In this document: positions 40,899 through 51,930 of the stretch, in pieces
Layout of the letters: every line of letters begins with the position of its first letter
Numbering within the stretch: the stretch's first letter is position 1
Assembly: GCF_000621965.1 (NCBI RefSeq)
Contig: NZ_KK211375.1
Coordinates: forward strand, 1-64,000
Direction: 5' to 3'
Length of the DNA stretch: 64,000 nucleotides
DNA from: Methanobrevibacter wolinii SH
GTDB lineage: Archaea; Methanobacteriota; Methanobacteria; Methanobacteriales; Methanobacteriaceae
The notes under the pieces: generated by a model
Told to the model about the DNA's origin: nothing
Database searches by the model: none
The model's input: the letters and a program-made list of their open reading frames with translations, nothing else
Made by a program: the position numbers and the translations under genes

Positions 40899-41714
40899 AT
40901 GTATAAATTACCTGAACTTGATGAAGAAAAAGTTAAAGAAGAAATTTGCTTATTTATAGAAAATAAAGTATCAAAAGCAAATTGTGAGGGTATTGTAATT
41001 GGATTAAGTGGGGGAATAGATTCCACTGTATCTGCATATTTATCTGCTCAAGCAATAGGTTGTGAAAATGTATTTGGAATACATATGTATTCTTCAACTA
41101 CACCAAAAGAAGATACAGATCATGCTAGGCTAATGGCTCGTTTATTAGAAATTGAATATAAAGAGATTAACATTGATAAAATAACAAAAGAATTCCTTAA
41201 AGAAGCATCTAAACTTAAAGATTATGATGAAAATACAGTTAAAATGGCTAATGGTAATCTTAAAGCTAGAATAAGAATGTGTTTATTATATTATTATGCT
41301 AACCTTAGAAATTCAATGGTTGTAGGAACTGGAAATAAAAGTGAACTCTTAATAGGTTATTTCACTAAATATGGTGATGGTGGTTGTGATATGGAACCTA
41401 TTGGGGATATATATAAAACTCAATTAAGGTCTCTTGCAAGAGAATGGAAAATTCCTGAGGAAATTATCATAAAACCTCCAAGAGCTGGATTATGGCCAGG
41501 TCAGACTGATGAGGATGAAATTGGATTAAGTTATGAACTTTTAGATTCTGTACTTTATTTAATAGTAGATAAAGACTTATCAAATAAAGACATTATGAAT
41601 CTAACTAATATTTCAAATGATGAAATTAATAGAATAAGAAATATGATTTTAGGAAGTAGACATAAAGTAGAAGTTCCAGAAAGTCCAATTGTATCAGATA
41701 AAATATTTAGTTAA
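40899..41714 (+). CDS. nadE: NAD+ synthetase, ammonia-dependent
   Basis: Amidates nicotinate adenine dinucleotide to NAD+ using ATP and ammonia. The roughly 270-residue protein has the PP-loop GLSGGIDSTVSAY near residue 40, VGTGNKSELLIGYFTKYGDG and a PRAGLWPGQTDEDEIGLSY segment typical of archaeal NadE. There is no glutaminase domain. The frame is open from a TTG at 40881 and a GTG at 40890, but ATG 40899 has GTGAT ahead of it and gives the normal N-terminus (MYKLPELDEEKV). Confidence 0.95.
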   Translation: MYKLPELDEEKVKEEICLFIENKVSKANCEGIVIGLSGGIDSTVSAYLSAQAIGCENVFGIHMYSSTTPKEDTDHARLMARLLEIEYKEINIDKITKEFLKEASKLKDYDENTVKMANGNLKARIRMCLLYYYANLRNSMVVGTGNKSELLIGYFTKYGDGGCDMEPIGDIYKTQLRSLAREWKIPEEIIIKPPRAGLWPGQTDEDEIGLSYELLDSVLYLIVDKDLSNKDIMNLTNISNDEINRIRNMILGSRHKVEVPESPIVSDKIFS

Positions 41715-41827
41715 ATATACAATAAAAACATTTAAAATTCATTAAATTAATTTTATAAAATTTAATTTAAATAGGTTAAAATATTATTAAACTCTAAATT
41801 ACTGAATAATTCAAAAAATTTATACTA

Positions 41828-44707
41828 ATGGTGTTAAGTGTGTCAGAAAATATTGAAAAAAAATGGCAAAAAAAATGGCAAGATGCAAAGTTATTTGAGT
41901 CAGATCCAAATGATAAAGAAAAATTATATATTACTGTAGCATTTCCATATCCAAGTGGAGCAATGCATGTAGGACATGGAAGAACATATACAGTTCCTGA
42001 TGTATATGCAAGATTTAAAAGAATGGAAGGATATAATGTATTGTTCCCTATGGCATGGCATGTAACTGGAGCTCCAGTTATTGGAATTGCAGATAGAATT
42101 CAAAGAAAAGATCCTTGGACTTTAGATTTATATGAACATGTACATAAAGTACCTAAAGATAAATTACCTGAACTTGCAGATCCTATTAATATTGTCAAAT
42201 ATTTCAGTACAGAATACCACAATGTTATGAATAAAATGGGATATTCAATTGATTGGAGAAGAGAATTTAGAACTATTGATCCAACTTATCAGAAATTTGT
42301 AACTTGGCAAGCTAATACTCTTTATAAAAAAGGATTAATTAAACAAGGGGAACATCCAGTAAAATATTGTCCACATGATAAAAACCCAGTAGGAGATCAC
42401 GACCTTCTTGAAGGTGAAGGTGTTGGAGTAAATGAACTTACTTTATTAAAGTTCAAATGTGAAGATATAACTCTTGTTACAGCAACCTTACGTCCAGAAA
42501 CTATTTTTGGTGCAACTAATTTATGGTTAAACCCAGAAGTCCATTATATTTTAGTTGAAGTTGAAAAAGGACAATCTAAAGGTGAAAAATGGGTAATGTC
42601 TGATGATGCATATTACAATATTTCAAATCAGAAAGAACTTAAAGTAATTAAAGATATAAACCCTGAAGAATTAATTGGAAAAATGGTTGAAAACCCATTA
42701 AGTCATGAAAAACTTCCAATATTCCCTGCTAGTTTTGTAAGCTCTGAATATGGTAGTGGAGTAGTATTTTCAGAACCTGCTGATGCACCAGCAGATTATA
42801 TTGCACTTCAAGACTTAAAACAGAATAAAGAATTAATTGAAAAATATAATATTGCAGAAATCGTTGAAAAAGTAGAACCAATTAATGTTGTAAGTGTTAA
42901 AGGATATGGTGATATTCCTGCAAAAGAAATTATAGAAAAACTTCAAATTACAAATCAAAATGATTCTAAAGTACATGAAGCAACTGAAGAATTATATAAA
43001 ACTGAACATAGTAAAGGATATCTTAGTCAACGTTTCCCTAAATATGGTGGTAAAAAAGTTGCATATGTAAGAGATGAAGTTAAAGAAGATCTTGTTAAAG
43101 AGAATATTGCAGATATTATTTATGACTTTGCAGAAAGACCTGTAATATGTAGATGTGGTAATCGTTGTGTAGTTAAAATCATGGATGACCAATGGTTTAT
43201 GAAATATTCTGATGAAGAATGGACTAAAAAAGCTAAAGAATGTCTTGAAGGAGAAACTGTTATTCCTGGAGAAATAAAAGCAAACTTTGATTACTATCTT
43301 GGATGGTTACAAGATTGGGCATGTTCAAGAAGAGTAGGTCTTGGAACTAGAGTACCATGGGATAAAAAATGGTTAATTGAACCACTTACAGATTCTACAA
43401 TTTACATGTCTTATTATACTATTGCAAAATACCTTAGAGATATGGATCCAGAATTGTTAAATGATGCATTCTTTGATAAAGTATTTTTAAATATAGATTC
43501 TGATGATATTAAAGTAGAACCAGAATTAGTTGATAAAATACAAAAAGAATTTAATTATTGGTATCCATTAGATTGGAGGTTATCTGCAAAAGATTTAGTT
43601 GGAAACCATTTAAGTTTCTTAATGTTTGCACATACTGCAATCTTCCCTAAAGCAAAATGGCCTAAAGGAACTGTAGTATTTGGTATGGGACTTCTTGAAG
43701 GAAATAAAATGTCTTCATCAAAAGGAAATGTTATTTTACTTGATGATGCAATAAATGAATATTCTGCTGATGTTGTAAGATTATTCTTAATGTCTTCAGC
43801 TGAACCATGGCAAGATTTTGATTGGAGAGAAAAAGAGGTTAAAGGAACTCAAAGAAGACTTCAATGGTTTAGAGATTTTGCAGCTAAAGTAAATCAAATC
43901 AATGGAGGAAATCTTAATTTATCTAATATTCCTGAAGTGGAAGTTAAAACAAATATTAGTAAATGGATTATTGCAAAATTAAACCAACATATTAAAAACT
44001 CTACAGAAGCATTAGAAGTATTCCAAACAAGAAAAGCTTCACAAGAAGCACTTTTCTTACTTAAAAAAGATGTAGATCATTATATGTACAGAGTACAACA
44101 TATTATAAACGATGATGATGAAGAAGTTAAATATGTATTATCTACTTTAATTAAAGATTGGATTAAAATATTAGCACCATTTACACCACATACTTGTGAA
44201 GAATTATGGAATAAATATGGTGGAGAAGGATTTGTATCAGAAGCTTCATGGCCAGAATATGATGATAGTTTAATAGATGAAGAAATTGAAAAATCTGAAG
44301 AGCTTATTCAAAACCTTGTTAAAGATATTAATGAGATTAAAAAAATGGTTGATGAAGATGTAAATAAAATCCATATTTATCTTGCTCCAAAATGGAAATG
44401 GGATTTATATGAGATTGCTGATGAAATTGGAAAACCTGATATTGGTCAAATGATGGGTAAAGCAATTAAAGCTAATATTTACTCAGATAAAAAAGAAATA
44501 GCTAATACTGCTAAAAAAATTAGTCGTGAAATGACTAAAACAAAATATATTGGAAAAATAGATGAAGCAGCTATTTTAAATGATAGTAAAGCATATCTTG
44601 AGGAAGAATGTGGAAGTGAAGTAATTATACATACTGATGATTCATACGATCCACAAAACAAAGCAAGAAATGCTATGCCATATAAACCTGCTATATTCTT
44701 AGAATAG
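41828..44707 (+). CDS. leuS: leucyl-tRNA synthetase
   Basis: A 959-residue class Ia synthetase of the archaeal/eukaryal type. The HIGH-like HVGH is at 47-50 ([14 protein letters not shown]), and the CP1 editing domain spans about 190-420 ([17 protein letters not shown]). KMSSSK lies at 627-632, followed by the anticodon-binding domain and the archaeal C-terminal domain. The first ATG is at 41828. A GTG at 41840 preceded by GGTG is an equally plausible start and would remove four residues. The stop codon lies inside a strong hairpin terminator. Confidence 0.97.
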   Translation: MVLSVSENIEKKWQKKWQDAKLFESDPNDKEKLYITVAFPYPSGAMHVGHGRTYTVPDVYARFKRMEGYNVLFPMAWHVTGAPVIGIADRIQRKDPWTLDLYEHVHKVPKDKLPELADPINIVKYFSTEYHNVMNKMGYSIDWRREFRTIDPTYQKFVTWQANTLYKKGLIKQGEHPVKYCPHDKNPVGDHDLLEGEGVGVNELTLLKFKCEDITLVTATLRPETIFGATNLWLNPEVHYILVEVEKGQSKGEKWVMSDDAYYNISNQKELKVIKDINPEELIGKMVENPLSHEKLPIFPASFVSSEYGSGVVFSEPADAPADYIALQDLKQNKELIEKYNIAEIVEKVEPINVVSVKGYGDIPAKEIIEKLQITNQNDSKVHEATEELYKTEHSKGYLSQRFPKYGGKKVAYVRDEVKEDLVKENIADIIYDFAERPVICRCGNRCVVKIMDDQWFMKYSDEEWTKKAKECLEGETVIPGEIKANFDYYLGWLQDWACSRRVGLGTRVPWDKKWLIEPLTDSTIYMSYYTIAKYLRDMDPELLNDAFFDKVFLNIDSDDIKVEPELVDKIQKEFNYWYPLDWRLSAKDLVGNHLSFLMFAHTAIFPKAKWPKGTVVFGMGLLEGNKMSSSKGNVILLDDAINEYSADVVRLFLMSSAEPWQDFDWREKEVKGTQRRLQWFRDFAAKVNQINGGNLNLSNIPEVEVKTNISKWIIAKLNQHIKNSTEALEVFQTRKASQEALFLLKKDVDHYMYRVQHIINDDDEEVKYVLSTLIKDWIKILAPFTPHTCEELWNKYGGEGFVSEASWPEYDDSLIDEEIEKSEELIQNLVKDINEIKKMVDEDVNKIHIYLAPKWKWDLYEIADEIGKPDIGQMMGKAIKANIYSDKKEIANTAKKISREMTKTKYIGKIDEAAILNDSKAYLEEECGSEVIIHTDDSYDPQNKARNAMPYKPAIFLE

Positions 44708-44737
44708 TTATTAATTAACTATTCTAATACTTTTTTT
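44699..44737 (+). terminator. terminator hairpin overlapping the leuS stop
   Basis: A perfect 12-bp inverted repeat TTAGAATAGTTA / TAACTATTCTAA with a 5-base loop spans 44699-44727 and is followed by TACTTTTTTTATA. The leuS TAG lies in the left arm. The palindrome also places a TAG stop on the minus strand (44719-44721), so it could end transcripts from both sides. Confidence 0.8.
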
Positions 44738-44916
44738 ATATTTTTTAATTTTTCAATTATGATATTAGCTTTTGAAATTCTTTTAATTTTTAGAATAGGC
44801 TTATTTTCAAGTATTGTAATGTTTAAATTATTATAAAAAATAGTTTTTAATAGACTCAGTTTTTTAATATTTTTAAAATTTAGAATATATTTATTTATAT
44901 TAAAATAAGGGTATTT
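44719..44916 (-). pseudogene. possible decayed minus-strand reading frame
   Basis: 65 sense codons are open between a TAA at 44917-44919 and a TAG at 44719-44721, without an ATG, GTG or TTG start. The translation is Lys/Ile/Asn-rich (for example ILENKPILKIKRISKANI) and looks more protein-like than most AT-rich noise. No ribosome site and no family recognised. It could be a remnant of a deleted gene or chance. Confidence 0.2.
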
Positions 44917-45291
44917 TTAAAAATTAGGTTTTTATAGAAAATAGATTATAAAGAGATATTTTATTTATTTACATTAAATAATAAATTTTATAAAACTATT
45001 AAAATTATACACTTACATATACATATAATACTTTATACTAAATATTTTTATTAAATCTTTGATTTTATTTAAAAGTTCGATTAATTAAATAGGATTAGTT
45101 TAAATAAATATAAAATTTTTATATTTTTTTTGCTTTATCTTATTTTCTTCTTTGTTTATTTTTTTATATTTTTTTATCTTAAAGTTTTATTAAATTAATA
45201 TTTTAATTTAATGTCCTTATTGATTTTTAATTAATAGTAAATAAATTTTAATAGTTAAATTTTTATTTTAAATAATTTAAAAATTAAAAAT

Positions 45292-45408
45292 ATGGATAAA
45301 GAAAAATGGTTTAAATATAGTATTGTGGTTTTATTTTTACTTATTCTATTATTTGGCTCAGTTGCAATTGTATTTAATTACACATCACTTAAACCAAGTA
45401 TGTTATAA
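45292..45408 (+). CDS. possible 38-residue single-span membrane peptide
   Basis: ATG at 45292 to TAA at 45406-45408. The product has a charged start (MDKEKWFKYS), one hydrophobic segment (IVVLFLLILLFGSVAIVF) and a short tail. There is no clear ribosome site, so it would have to be leaderless. G+C is locally higher than in the surrounding spacer. The rest of the 44738-45585 region shows T-rich and AT-only DNA. Confidence 0.35.
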   Translation: MDKEKWFKYSIVVLFLLILLFGSVAIVFNYTSLKPSML

Positions 45409-45459
45409 TATAAATATTTATTACTCATTATTAGCTATTTCTATTAAAATTTAGAAATG

Positions 45460-45606
45460 TTTATTCAGTATATATGATTATTATACTTGAAAATTCAATA
45501 AATATATCGATTTAGTAGGTGTTTATTCAGAATGTATTGCACTTGAAAATTTTGAATATAAATATAATGATTTAATAAGCAGTATTTATTCAGTATATAT
45601 GACTAT
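45460..45606. repeat. 62-63-bp tandem repeat running into the 3' end of cbiE
   Basis: Units start with TTTATTCAG at 45460, 45522 and 45585. The third copy contains the last codons and stop of the minus-strand cbiE gene (45586-45606). The two outer copies (TTTATTCAGTATATATGA) agree best; the middle one is diverged. The tail of the gene therefore appears to have been duplicated into the downstream spacer. Confidence 0.75.
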
Positions 45607-46227
45607 TACACACATATATGTAAATTCAGAAGTACTTATATCTTTAAGAGTACTTTTAACTATTTTTTCATCAGGATAACTTAATCTTTCACATACCATA
45701 ACTTTTCTTTTAGGATTTACTCCATTATCAATTAAATATTGTGCCATATCTTTAACTTTTCTAGATGGGAGTGCTATTGTTGGTTTCCCATTATCAATGA
45801 TTCTTAATATATCTTTAATATTTTTTCTTCCATGAAAAGTTACTATGTTTGCTTTATCCCATGGAATCTGAGATTTTGCACTTGCAAGTTGAAGTGAACT
45901 TATTCCAGGTATAACTTCTATATTATTGGTATTGAAATTTTTTTCTTTAGAAATTTCAAGTATTGGACTTAAAAGACCTGAAAATCCAGGATCTCCTGTA
46001 GATAATAGTGCTACAGTTTTACCATTTAATGCAAGATTAACACTTTCTTCAAGGTTTCCATGTAAATTTTTAACATTAAATATTATTGTTTTGTTTATAT
46101 TATCAAAAAGATTTATTGCTCTTTGACTTCCTATTACAATATCTACATCTTCTACAGTTTTAACAGCTTTGTATGTTAAATACTCTTTTGCACCTGGACC
46201 AATACCAATTATGTATAATTTTGACAT
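45586..46227 (-). CDS. cbiE: cobalt-precorrin-7 C5-methyltransferase (CbiE)
   Basis: A 213-residue SAM-dependent tetrapyrrole methyltransferase of the anaerobic corrin pathway. The N-terminal YIIGIGPGAKEYLT and the LSTGDPGFSGLL motif near residue 75 mark the family, as does GISSLQLASAKSQIPWD. In archaea CbiE and CbiT are often separate, as here (no CbiT fused or adjacent). It supplies cobamide for methyltransferases, together with cobT at 20567. A tandem duplication of its 3' end follows. Confidence 0.92.
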   Translation of the reverse strand: MSKLYIIGIGPGAKEYLTYKAVKTVEDVDIVIGSQRAINLFDNINKTIIFNVKNLHGNLEESVNLALNGKTVALLSTGDPGFSGLLSPILEISKEKNFNTNNIEVIPGISSLQLASAKSQIPWDKANIVTFHGRKNIKDILRIIDNGKPTIALPSRKVKDMAQYLIDNGVNPKRKVMVCERLSYPDEKIVKSTLKDISTSEFTYMCVIVIYTE

Positions 46228-46471
46228 TTTATTTACCTATTTTAATTTTATTTATTGAAAAATCTTTAATTTTTAACTTAGGATAAGTTTTTTTTAAATC
46301 TAATTTTAAGTATTAAACTTTTATAAATTGATTTTCAAAAATTTCAATTTTTTAAATTTAGCTATTTAAAGTTTAACTTTAAATTCATTTATCTTTAAAG
46401 TATGAATAAATTTTATTTTAAATTCTTGATTTTAGAAATATAATTTAATCTTTATTTTGAATATAATATAA

Positions 46472-48556
46472 TTAATATTCATATTTTTCTAATTTTTCTA
46501 TTTCTCTTTTAAGAACTTTATAAAGATTTTCTGCACCAATGATTTCATTTTCTATTTGCCATGTACTTGGATGCATAATAAATGGTTTTGTTTGAGGTCC
46601 ACCCATACCTCCATGACTACCTACTAACTCTTCAAATGCACATACTTCTTCAGTTTCAGGGTCATAAAAACTATTTACAAGTATATCAGGACAATGTTTA
46701 AATGAATTAGTACGTTTAAGATGATATCTTGCATTTTTACCATATCCTCTCAATGGATTTTTTCCTTTGATTTTTCCATTATTAAGATAATATATTCCTT
46801 CTTCTCCAATTACCATTGGTCCATTAAGACTTGAATTTACAAGTATAAATCCAATATACTTATTTTTAACAAGACCTGGAATTAAATTAGGGAAGAATTC
46901 TACAATTTCTTCATAATATAATCTTCTAGGCCATTGTGTAAGATAAATTAATGCAAGATTTCCTGAACCAAGTACTATTACTTCTGAGTTTTCAGGTTTT
47001 TTAAATTTATACTGTACTGGACTATATTTTTCAATGTAATCAAGGCTATCTTTATACATGTTTTCTAAATATGTTTTTTGTCTATTTAATGGAATAAATA
47101 CTTCTTTTAAATCATTTTTATCATTTGATCCCATTACACTATATATTTTCATATCTTCTGGAAGTAAACTTCTTACAAATTTTTCAAAACTTACCCCATA
47201 TCTTTGTTTAAAGGTAGCTCCATTACATTGACCATGATCTGATTGAATCACAATATCATATTTTCTTTCAGAATATCTCATAGCATTTTTTATACGATCA
47301 ATTTGTTTATCTAGTTTCCTAAGAACATTAAAAGAATCTTCATCTCTTGTTCCAGAATGATGTGCAACTTCATCATACCCAAGATAAGTTGCATATATTG
47401 TGTCTAGATTTCCAACCATCATATCTAAAATAATACTTTGTGTATTTACCTCTCTTAGGAAAACATTAGTTCCTGCACGTGTAAGTGTATATATTGGACT
47501 TCTTCTTATTCTAGGTCTAATATTTTTAATAGAATGTTTAATTTGTGAGTATATTTCTATAACGATTTCTTCTAAGAAAAGAATACATATACGTGCAAAA
47601 CTACTTGGATTTGCAAATACAGATACCCATGCTTTATTATACATTTTTTGTAAGTTCAATGCTTTTGATAATGTAAATATTACATTATCTGTATCTCCAG
47701 AGAATAAATTACAACGACTTCCACCATTTTTAATAAGTAATCCATTTCCATTTGATATTCTTTTTTCTATTTCATTAACATCATTAAAACTTCCACAAGT
47801 CATAATTTTATTATTGTTTTCTTTTTCAACCCATCTATATGCAACAATACCTTCATTGTTTCCTTGAAGTATTCCTGCCTGACTTGCTCCAGTTTGACTA
47901 GAAAGATCTGTTTCCCATTCTGTAATATGATGGCTACCTATTTCAATCCAAGATTTAAGAGTTGGCATATAATCTTTTTCTATTGCTTCTTTTAAAATTT
48001 CATAAGCTAATCCATCAATTTCAATAATAATCATACCTTTAGATTTTTTCATTGGATTATTTCTTCTAAGTTTTATTGCATCTCTTGTAACTGCACGATA
48101 ATAGGAACTATTATCATCAATAGTAATTATTCCTGAAAGAAATGTATTTACTCCAGCCATACATAATGGTGTTAAAAATGTAGCTGGTCCATCTATTGAA
48201 AATCCTGGAACAAAAAAATTAAGTATCCAAAAGAATAATCCATTAAAAATAAGTGATGCTGCTCCAAAGGTGTATATAAAAAATGGCATAAATACTCGTG
48301 TAATAATTGGCCAAAGTATAGCATTTACTATACCTACAATGGTTACTACAATTATTGCAGTAGTAATACTATCTACAGTTAATCCTAGTTTAAATGGTGC
48401 AATAATTAAAAAACCAATTATATTTCCTATCCAAACTATAAGTGTACGTAAAAAGAAATTTTTATATGAAAATTTTTCAACTTTTGGTTGATAATCCTCA
48501 GGCATTCTAGTAAGTGTTCTTTTTAGCTTTTCAGTATCTGGTTTTTCTCTTTCCAT
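46472..48556 (-). CDS. membrane protein: holin-like 4-TM domain fused to alkaline-phosphatase-superfamily domain
   Basis: A 694-residue fusion. Residues ~33-145 form four helices resembling the phage-holin superfamily IV-like membrane domain. Residues ~173-690 belong to the alkaline phosphatase/phosphodiesterase superfamily. The metal ligands appear complete: Asp181 (IEIDGL), a Thr/Ser nucleophile in SSQTGASQAGI (219-229), Asp395 and His399 (YDEVAHHSG), Asp440-His441 (SDHGQ), and a late His in GSHGGMGG. The enzyme should hydrolyse a phosphate mono- or diester near the membrane. The substrate is unknown; a lipid carrier or envelope glycan phosphate is a guess. The next gene upstream, on the same strand, is another phosphatase. 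Confidence 0.82.
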   Translation of the reverse strand: MEREKPDTEKLKRTLTRMPEDYQPKVEKFSYKNFFLRTLIVWIGNIIGFLIIAPFKLGLTVDSITTAIIVVTIVGIVNAILWPIITRVFMPFFIYTFGAASLIFNGLFFWILNFFVPGFSIDGPATFLTPLCMAGVNTFLSGIITIDDNSSYYRAVTRDAIKLRRNNPMKKSKGMIIIEIDGLAYEILKEAIEKDYMPTLKSWIEIGSHHITEWETDLSSQTGASQAGILQGNNEGIVAYRWVEKENNNKIMTCGSFNDVNEIEKRISNGNGLLIKNGGSRCNLFSGDTDNVIFTLSKALNLQKMYNKAWVSVFANPSSFARICILFLEEIVIEIYSQIKHSIKNIRPRIRRSPIYTLTRAGTNVFLREVNTQSIILDMMVGNLDTIYATYLGYDEVAHHSGTRDEDSFNVLRKLDKQIDRIKNAMRYSERKYDIVIQSDHGQCNGATFKQRYGVSFEKFVRSLLPEDMKIYSVMGSNDKNDLKEVFIPLNRQKTYLENMYKDSLDYIEKYSPVQYKFKKPENSEVIVLGSGNLALIYLTQWPRRLYYEEIVEFFPNLIPGLVKNKYIGFILVNSSLNGPMVIGEEGIYYLNNGKIKGKNPLRGYGKNARYHLKRTNSFKHCPDILVNSFYDPETEEVCAFEELVGSHGGMGGPQTKPFIMHPSTWQIENEIIGAENLYKVLKREIEKLEKYEY

Positions 48557-48696
48557 ACACTCACCATTTCATTGTTTATATCATTTTATCTGTAAAAATA
48601 GTTTATTTAAATATTTGATATTGATTTTTATTTAATTGGAAAATTTTATTTATTGTTTATACTAATTTTTGTTTTTTTATTTTTAAGGGGTTTATT

Positions 48697-49764
48697 TTAA
48701 TTTTTGTTTTTCTTATTGTTTTCATTTTCATTTATTGACATTTTTTCTTTTAGTTCTTTAGTTTTTTCTTCAATAAAATTTTCAATATCATCAATATTTA
48801 AAAATTTATTTATTTCTTTTCTTGTTGGAAATGGTTTTATTTGATTTGAATGTTTAACATAAATTTTTTTATGATGTTTATCATCTTTATTTTCTTTTTT
48901 AAGAACGTCTGGACTTTTAAGTTTAAAAATTGTTATTTCTGGTGCACAATTTATTCTAAGCCAAAAAATATTTGTTCCAAGACCTTTACTTGTATATTGA
49001 ATCATGTCTCCTACTTGGTATTCTCCTACAGGATATTTATGGGAACATGATCCTCTAAGTATTGTTGTGTTAAGACCTGGAATTATAAATTGTCCTCCAT
49101 GTGAATGTCCAGATATTTGTAGTGCAAATCTTCCAGTTAATGCAGAGATATCTGCAAAATCAGGTTCATGTGCTAACATTATTGCAGGTCCTTCTTTAGG
49201 AAGTTTTTTCATTACTGTATCAATGTCTTCTTTCTGAAGCATCATACTATCTACACCAGCAATGTTTAATTGTGAAGTTTTATTATTTCTTTTCCTTTTA
49301 ATTGTATAAACATCATTACTTATATCAATTATTCCTGAATTTTTTAGTATTTCACGTATTCTATCAGCACCATTCCAATGATCATGGTTTCCAAGTACTG
49401 CAAGTGAAGCATCTTTCGGTTTTAACATTGAAAGACATCTTTGAAGATCATCTGCAACATCATCTAATATATAGGATACATAATCTCCAGTTAAAGCAAC
49501 CATATCTGGTTTTTGTTTATTTACTATATTTATCACACCTTCAAGATATTCTGCTGTTAACCATTGTCCAAGATGAAGATCTGATAAGTTTACGATTTTA
49601 TAATCATGAAACATTGGATTAAGATTTTTAATTTCAACATTAACCTCTACAATATCATAAACACTTTCATCAAATTCCATAGGTATTATTTTTTCACGTG
49701 TTATAGTCATGGCTTTTTGAATCATTTGTCTTGCAGCTAATGCTGTAGGTTTATCTTCTTCCAT
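48697..49764 (-). CDS. calcineurin-like metallophosphoesterase (YkuE/YaeI type)
   Basis: A 355-residue binuclear metal phosphoesterase. Motifs in order: LSDLHLG (near residue 82), ALTGDYV, LGNHDHW, LAHEPDF and ISGHSHGGQ. This GHSHGGQ form is typical of the YkuE-like group, in which bacterial members act on lipid A or on exported proteins. There is no membrane helix, and the C-terminus (~300-355) is Lys/Glu/Asn-rich and probably disordered. The holin-like/phosphatase fusion gene begins 140 bp downstream on the same strand. Confidence 0.92.
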   Translation of the reverse strand: MEEDKPTALAARQMIQKAMTITREKIIPMEFDESVYDIVEVNVEIKNLNPMFHDYKIVNLSDLHLGQWLTAEYLEGVINIVNKQKPDMVALTGDYVSYILDDVADDLQRCLSMLKPKDASLAVLGNHDHWNGADRIREILKNSGIIDISNDVYTIKRKRNNKTSQLNIAGVDSMMLQKEDIDTVMKKLPKEGPAIMLAHEPDFADISALTGRFALQISGHSHGGQFIIPGLNTTILRGSCSHKYPVGEYQVGDMIQYTSKGLGTNIFWLRINCAPEITIFKLKSPDVLKKENKDDKHHKKIYVKHSNQIKPFPTRKEINKFLNIDDIENFIEEKTKELKEKMSINENENNKKNKN

Positions 49765-50206
49765 TTTATCATCACTGTGTTTTATATATTGAATATTTAA
49801 ATTTTAATTTCTATCTTTTTTTATTCATTTTTTATTGATTATTTAAGAATATATTTAGAAATTTAGATTATTAATTTTTGAATTTAATAAATTTTAATCT
49901 AAAATTTTTAAATGATTTCAACTAGTTTAGAGAATATATAATATTTGTTTTTATACATTTAATTACTATTTGATTAGGATATATAATAATATTTATAAAT
50001 CTAAAAAATATATTATAATAAGTAGAGTTTTATTTTATATATAGAAAAATAACTTAAGTAATATGAATTTAAAAATTTTAGTTTTTTGTAAAATAAATTA
50101 ATAAGTAAAATTCTATATAAAAATTCAAAAACTAATTTTATATTTATTTTTATTAAAAAGATTTTCAATTTATAAAATTTTTATTTATTTTATATTTAGT
50201 GATATT
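49765..50206. other. divergent spacer metallophosphoesterase / ychF
   Basis: 442 bp, A/T-rich. A lone GATTTCAACTAG word at about 49915 resembles the MITE ends but has no partner nearby. TATA-like tracts occur near 50060 and 50150. No gene. Confidence 0.35.
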
Positions 50207-51394
50207 ATGCTACAAATTGCTGTTACAGGAAAACCAAATGTAGGAAAATCATCATTCTTTAATTCAGCTACAGCATCTAAAGTTGAAATGGCAAATTACC
50301 CTTTTACAACTATTGATGCAAACATAGCTATTGGTCATGTTATTGGAACATGTCCTTGTAAAGAACTTGGTGTAACATGTAATCCTAGAAATTCAGATTG
50401 TAAAGATGGAAAAAGAATTATACCTGTAGAACTTATTGATGTTGCAGGTTTAGTACCTGGAGCACATGAAGGTAAAGGTTTAGGTAATAAATTTTTAGAT
50501 GATTTAATGCAAGCAAAAGTATTGATTCATGTAATTGATGCTTCTGGTTCTACAGATGCTGAAGGAAATCCAGTTGACCCTGGATCTCATGATCCATTAG
50601 ATGATATTGATTTCATGGAAAATGAGATTGTAATGTGGTTATATGGAATTTTAAATAGAAATTGGGTAAGACTTACACGTAAAATAGGTGCTGAACATTT
50701 AGATGTTGCACATGTAATATTTGACCAATTATCTGGTACTGGCGTTACAATAGAGGATGTAATTGAAGCAAAAAGAAAAATGGATCCTGATTATACTAAT
50801 TGGGAAGAAGAAGATTTAATTGAACTTTCACGTAATATTTTACACCTTGCAAAACCTATGATTATTATTGCAAATAAAGCAGATTTACCTACTTCAGGTG
50901 AAAATATTAAAAGACTTCAAGAAAAATATCCTCATGTTATTCCAACAAGTGCTGAATCAGAACTTGCTCTTGTTAGAGCTGCAGAATCTGGCCTTATAAA
51001 ATATATCTCAGGAGATTCTTCATTTGAAATTATTGAAGAAGATAAACTTTCTAAAAAACAAAAATTAGCACTTGATTATATTCAAACTAATATTTTAGAT
51101 GTTTATGGAAGTACAGGTATTCAAAAAGCATTAAATACAGCTGTATTTGATTTACTTGATATGATTGTTGTTTATCCTGTTCAAGACGAACATAAATATT
51201 CAGATCAAAAAGGTAATATTTTACCTGATGCAATACTTGTTAAAAGAGGTGCAACTCCTCAAGAACTTGCATATGTTATCCATACAGATATTGGTGATAA
51301 ATTTTTATATGCAATTGATGCAAGAAAAAATATGAGAATAGCTAGTGATTATGAACTTGTTGATGGAGACATTATAAGTATTGTAACTACTTAA
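50207..51394 (+). CDS. YchF/Obg-family GTP(ATP)-binding protein
   Basis: A 395-residue P-loop NTPase of the archaeal YchF subgroup. G1 is GKPNVGKSS at residues 7-15, switch I has [10 protein letters not shown], and [16 protein letters not shown] is G3. The NKAD-type IANKADLP comes from G4. An inserted helical domain follows the core, and a C-terminal TGS domain is present (about 320-395). The family binds ribosomes and is linked to translation. A single gene with a GTGATATT ribosome site. Confidence 0.93.
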   Translation: MLQIAVTGKPNVGKSSFFNSATASKVEMANYPFTTIDANIAIGHVIGTCPCKELGVTCNPRNSDCKDGKRIIPVELIDVAGLVPGAHEGKGLGNKFLDDLMQAKVLIHVIDASGSTDAEGNPVDPGSHDPLDDIDFMENEIVMWLYGILNRNWVRLTRKIGAEHLDVAHVIFDQLSGTGVTIEDVIEAKRKMDPDYTNWEEEDLIELSRNILHLAKPMIIIANKADLPTSGENIKRLQEKYPHVIPTSAESELALVRAAESGLIKYISGDSSFEIIEEDKLSKKQKLALDYIQTNILDVYGSTGIQKALNTAVFDLLDMIVVYPVQDEHKYSDQKGNILPDAILVKRGATPQELAYVIHTDIGDKFLYAIDARKNMRIASDYELVDGDIISIVTT

Positions 51395-51930
51395 TTTCTT
51401 TTATTTTTTTTATTGTTTTAAATTCTAGGTTTTAATTGGGTTTTTCTTATATCTATTTTTTTCATTGTTTTAAATCCTATATTTTGGTGGATTTTTTATA
51501 TTATTTTTTTAATTATTTTAATTTTCGTATTCTAAGTATTATTTATAATTTTTATTTATTATTATTTCTAGCTATTTATTGTTTACTTTGTTTTTTTTTA
51601 TTTTTCTATTTAAGTGATTTTGATTTCTTATCCTTTTATTTATATTTTAAACCTATTTAATAAAATTTTAATTTATTTTTTATTTTTATTAATTTTGTTT
51701 TTTTATTTTTAATGATTAGTAATTAATAATTATTTTTTAAATTTTTATTAAAAATAATATACTTTTAATTAAACAATATTTACAGTTGAAATGCTCCTCT
51801 TAAAATTATATTAAGTATAAATAAAATTATTTAAAGATATTAAATTAAATAATATATTTTTTGATAGATTTAGTTAATATTGAAAATCTTATTTATGAAT
51901 TTTTTATAAATTTCATTGTTTTTAAATGAA
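51395..51930. other. T-rich spacer after ychF
   Basis: The first 300 bp are very T-rich on the plus strand, with repeated TTTTTTATTGTTTTAAAT-like blocks near 51403 and 51460 (about 57 bp apart), consistent with termination. A 74-codon frame at 51436 is Phe/Tyr/Leu-rich noise from poly-T. AT-only DNA follows to the tandem repeat array. Confidence 0.45.

Noticed and set aside
41828-41840. Frameshift or mis-start in leuS
   Set aside because: Both ATG 41828 and GTG 41840 are in the same frame and give near-identical proteins. There is no disruption.
51436-51660. 74-codon reading frame after ychF
   Set aside because: Lies in the T-rich terminator tract; Phe/Tyr/Leu-rich noise without ribosome site.
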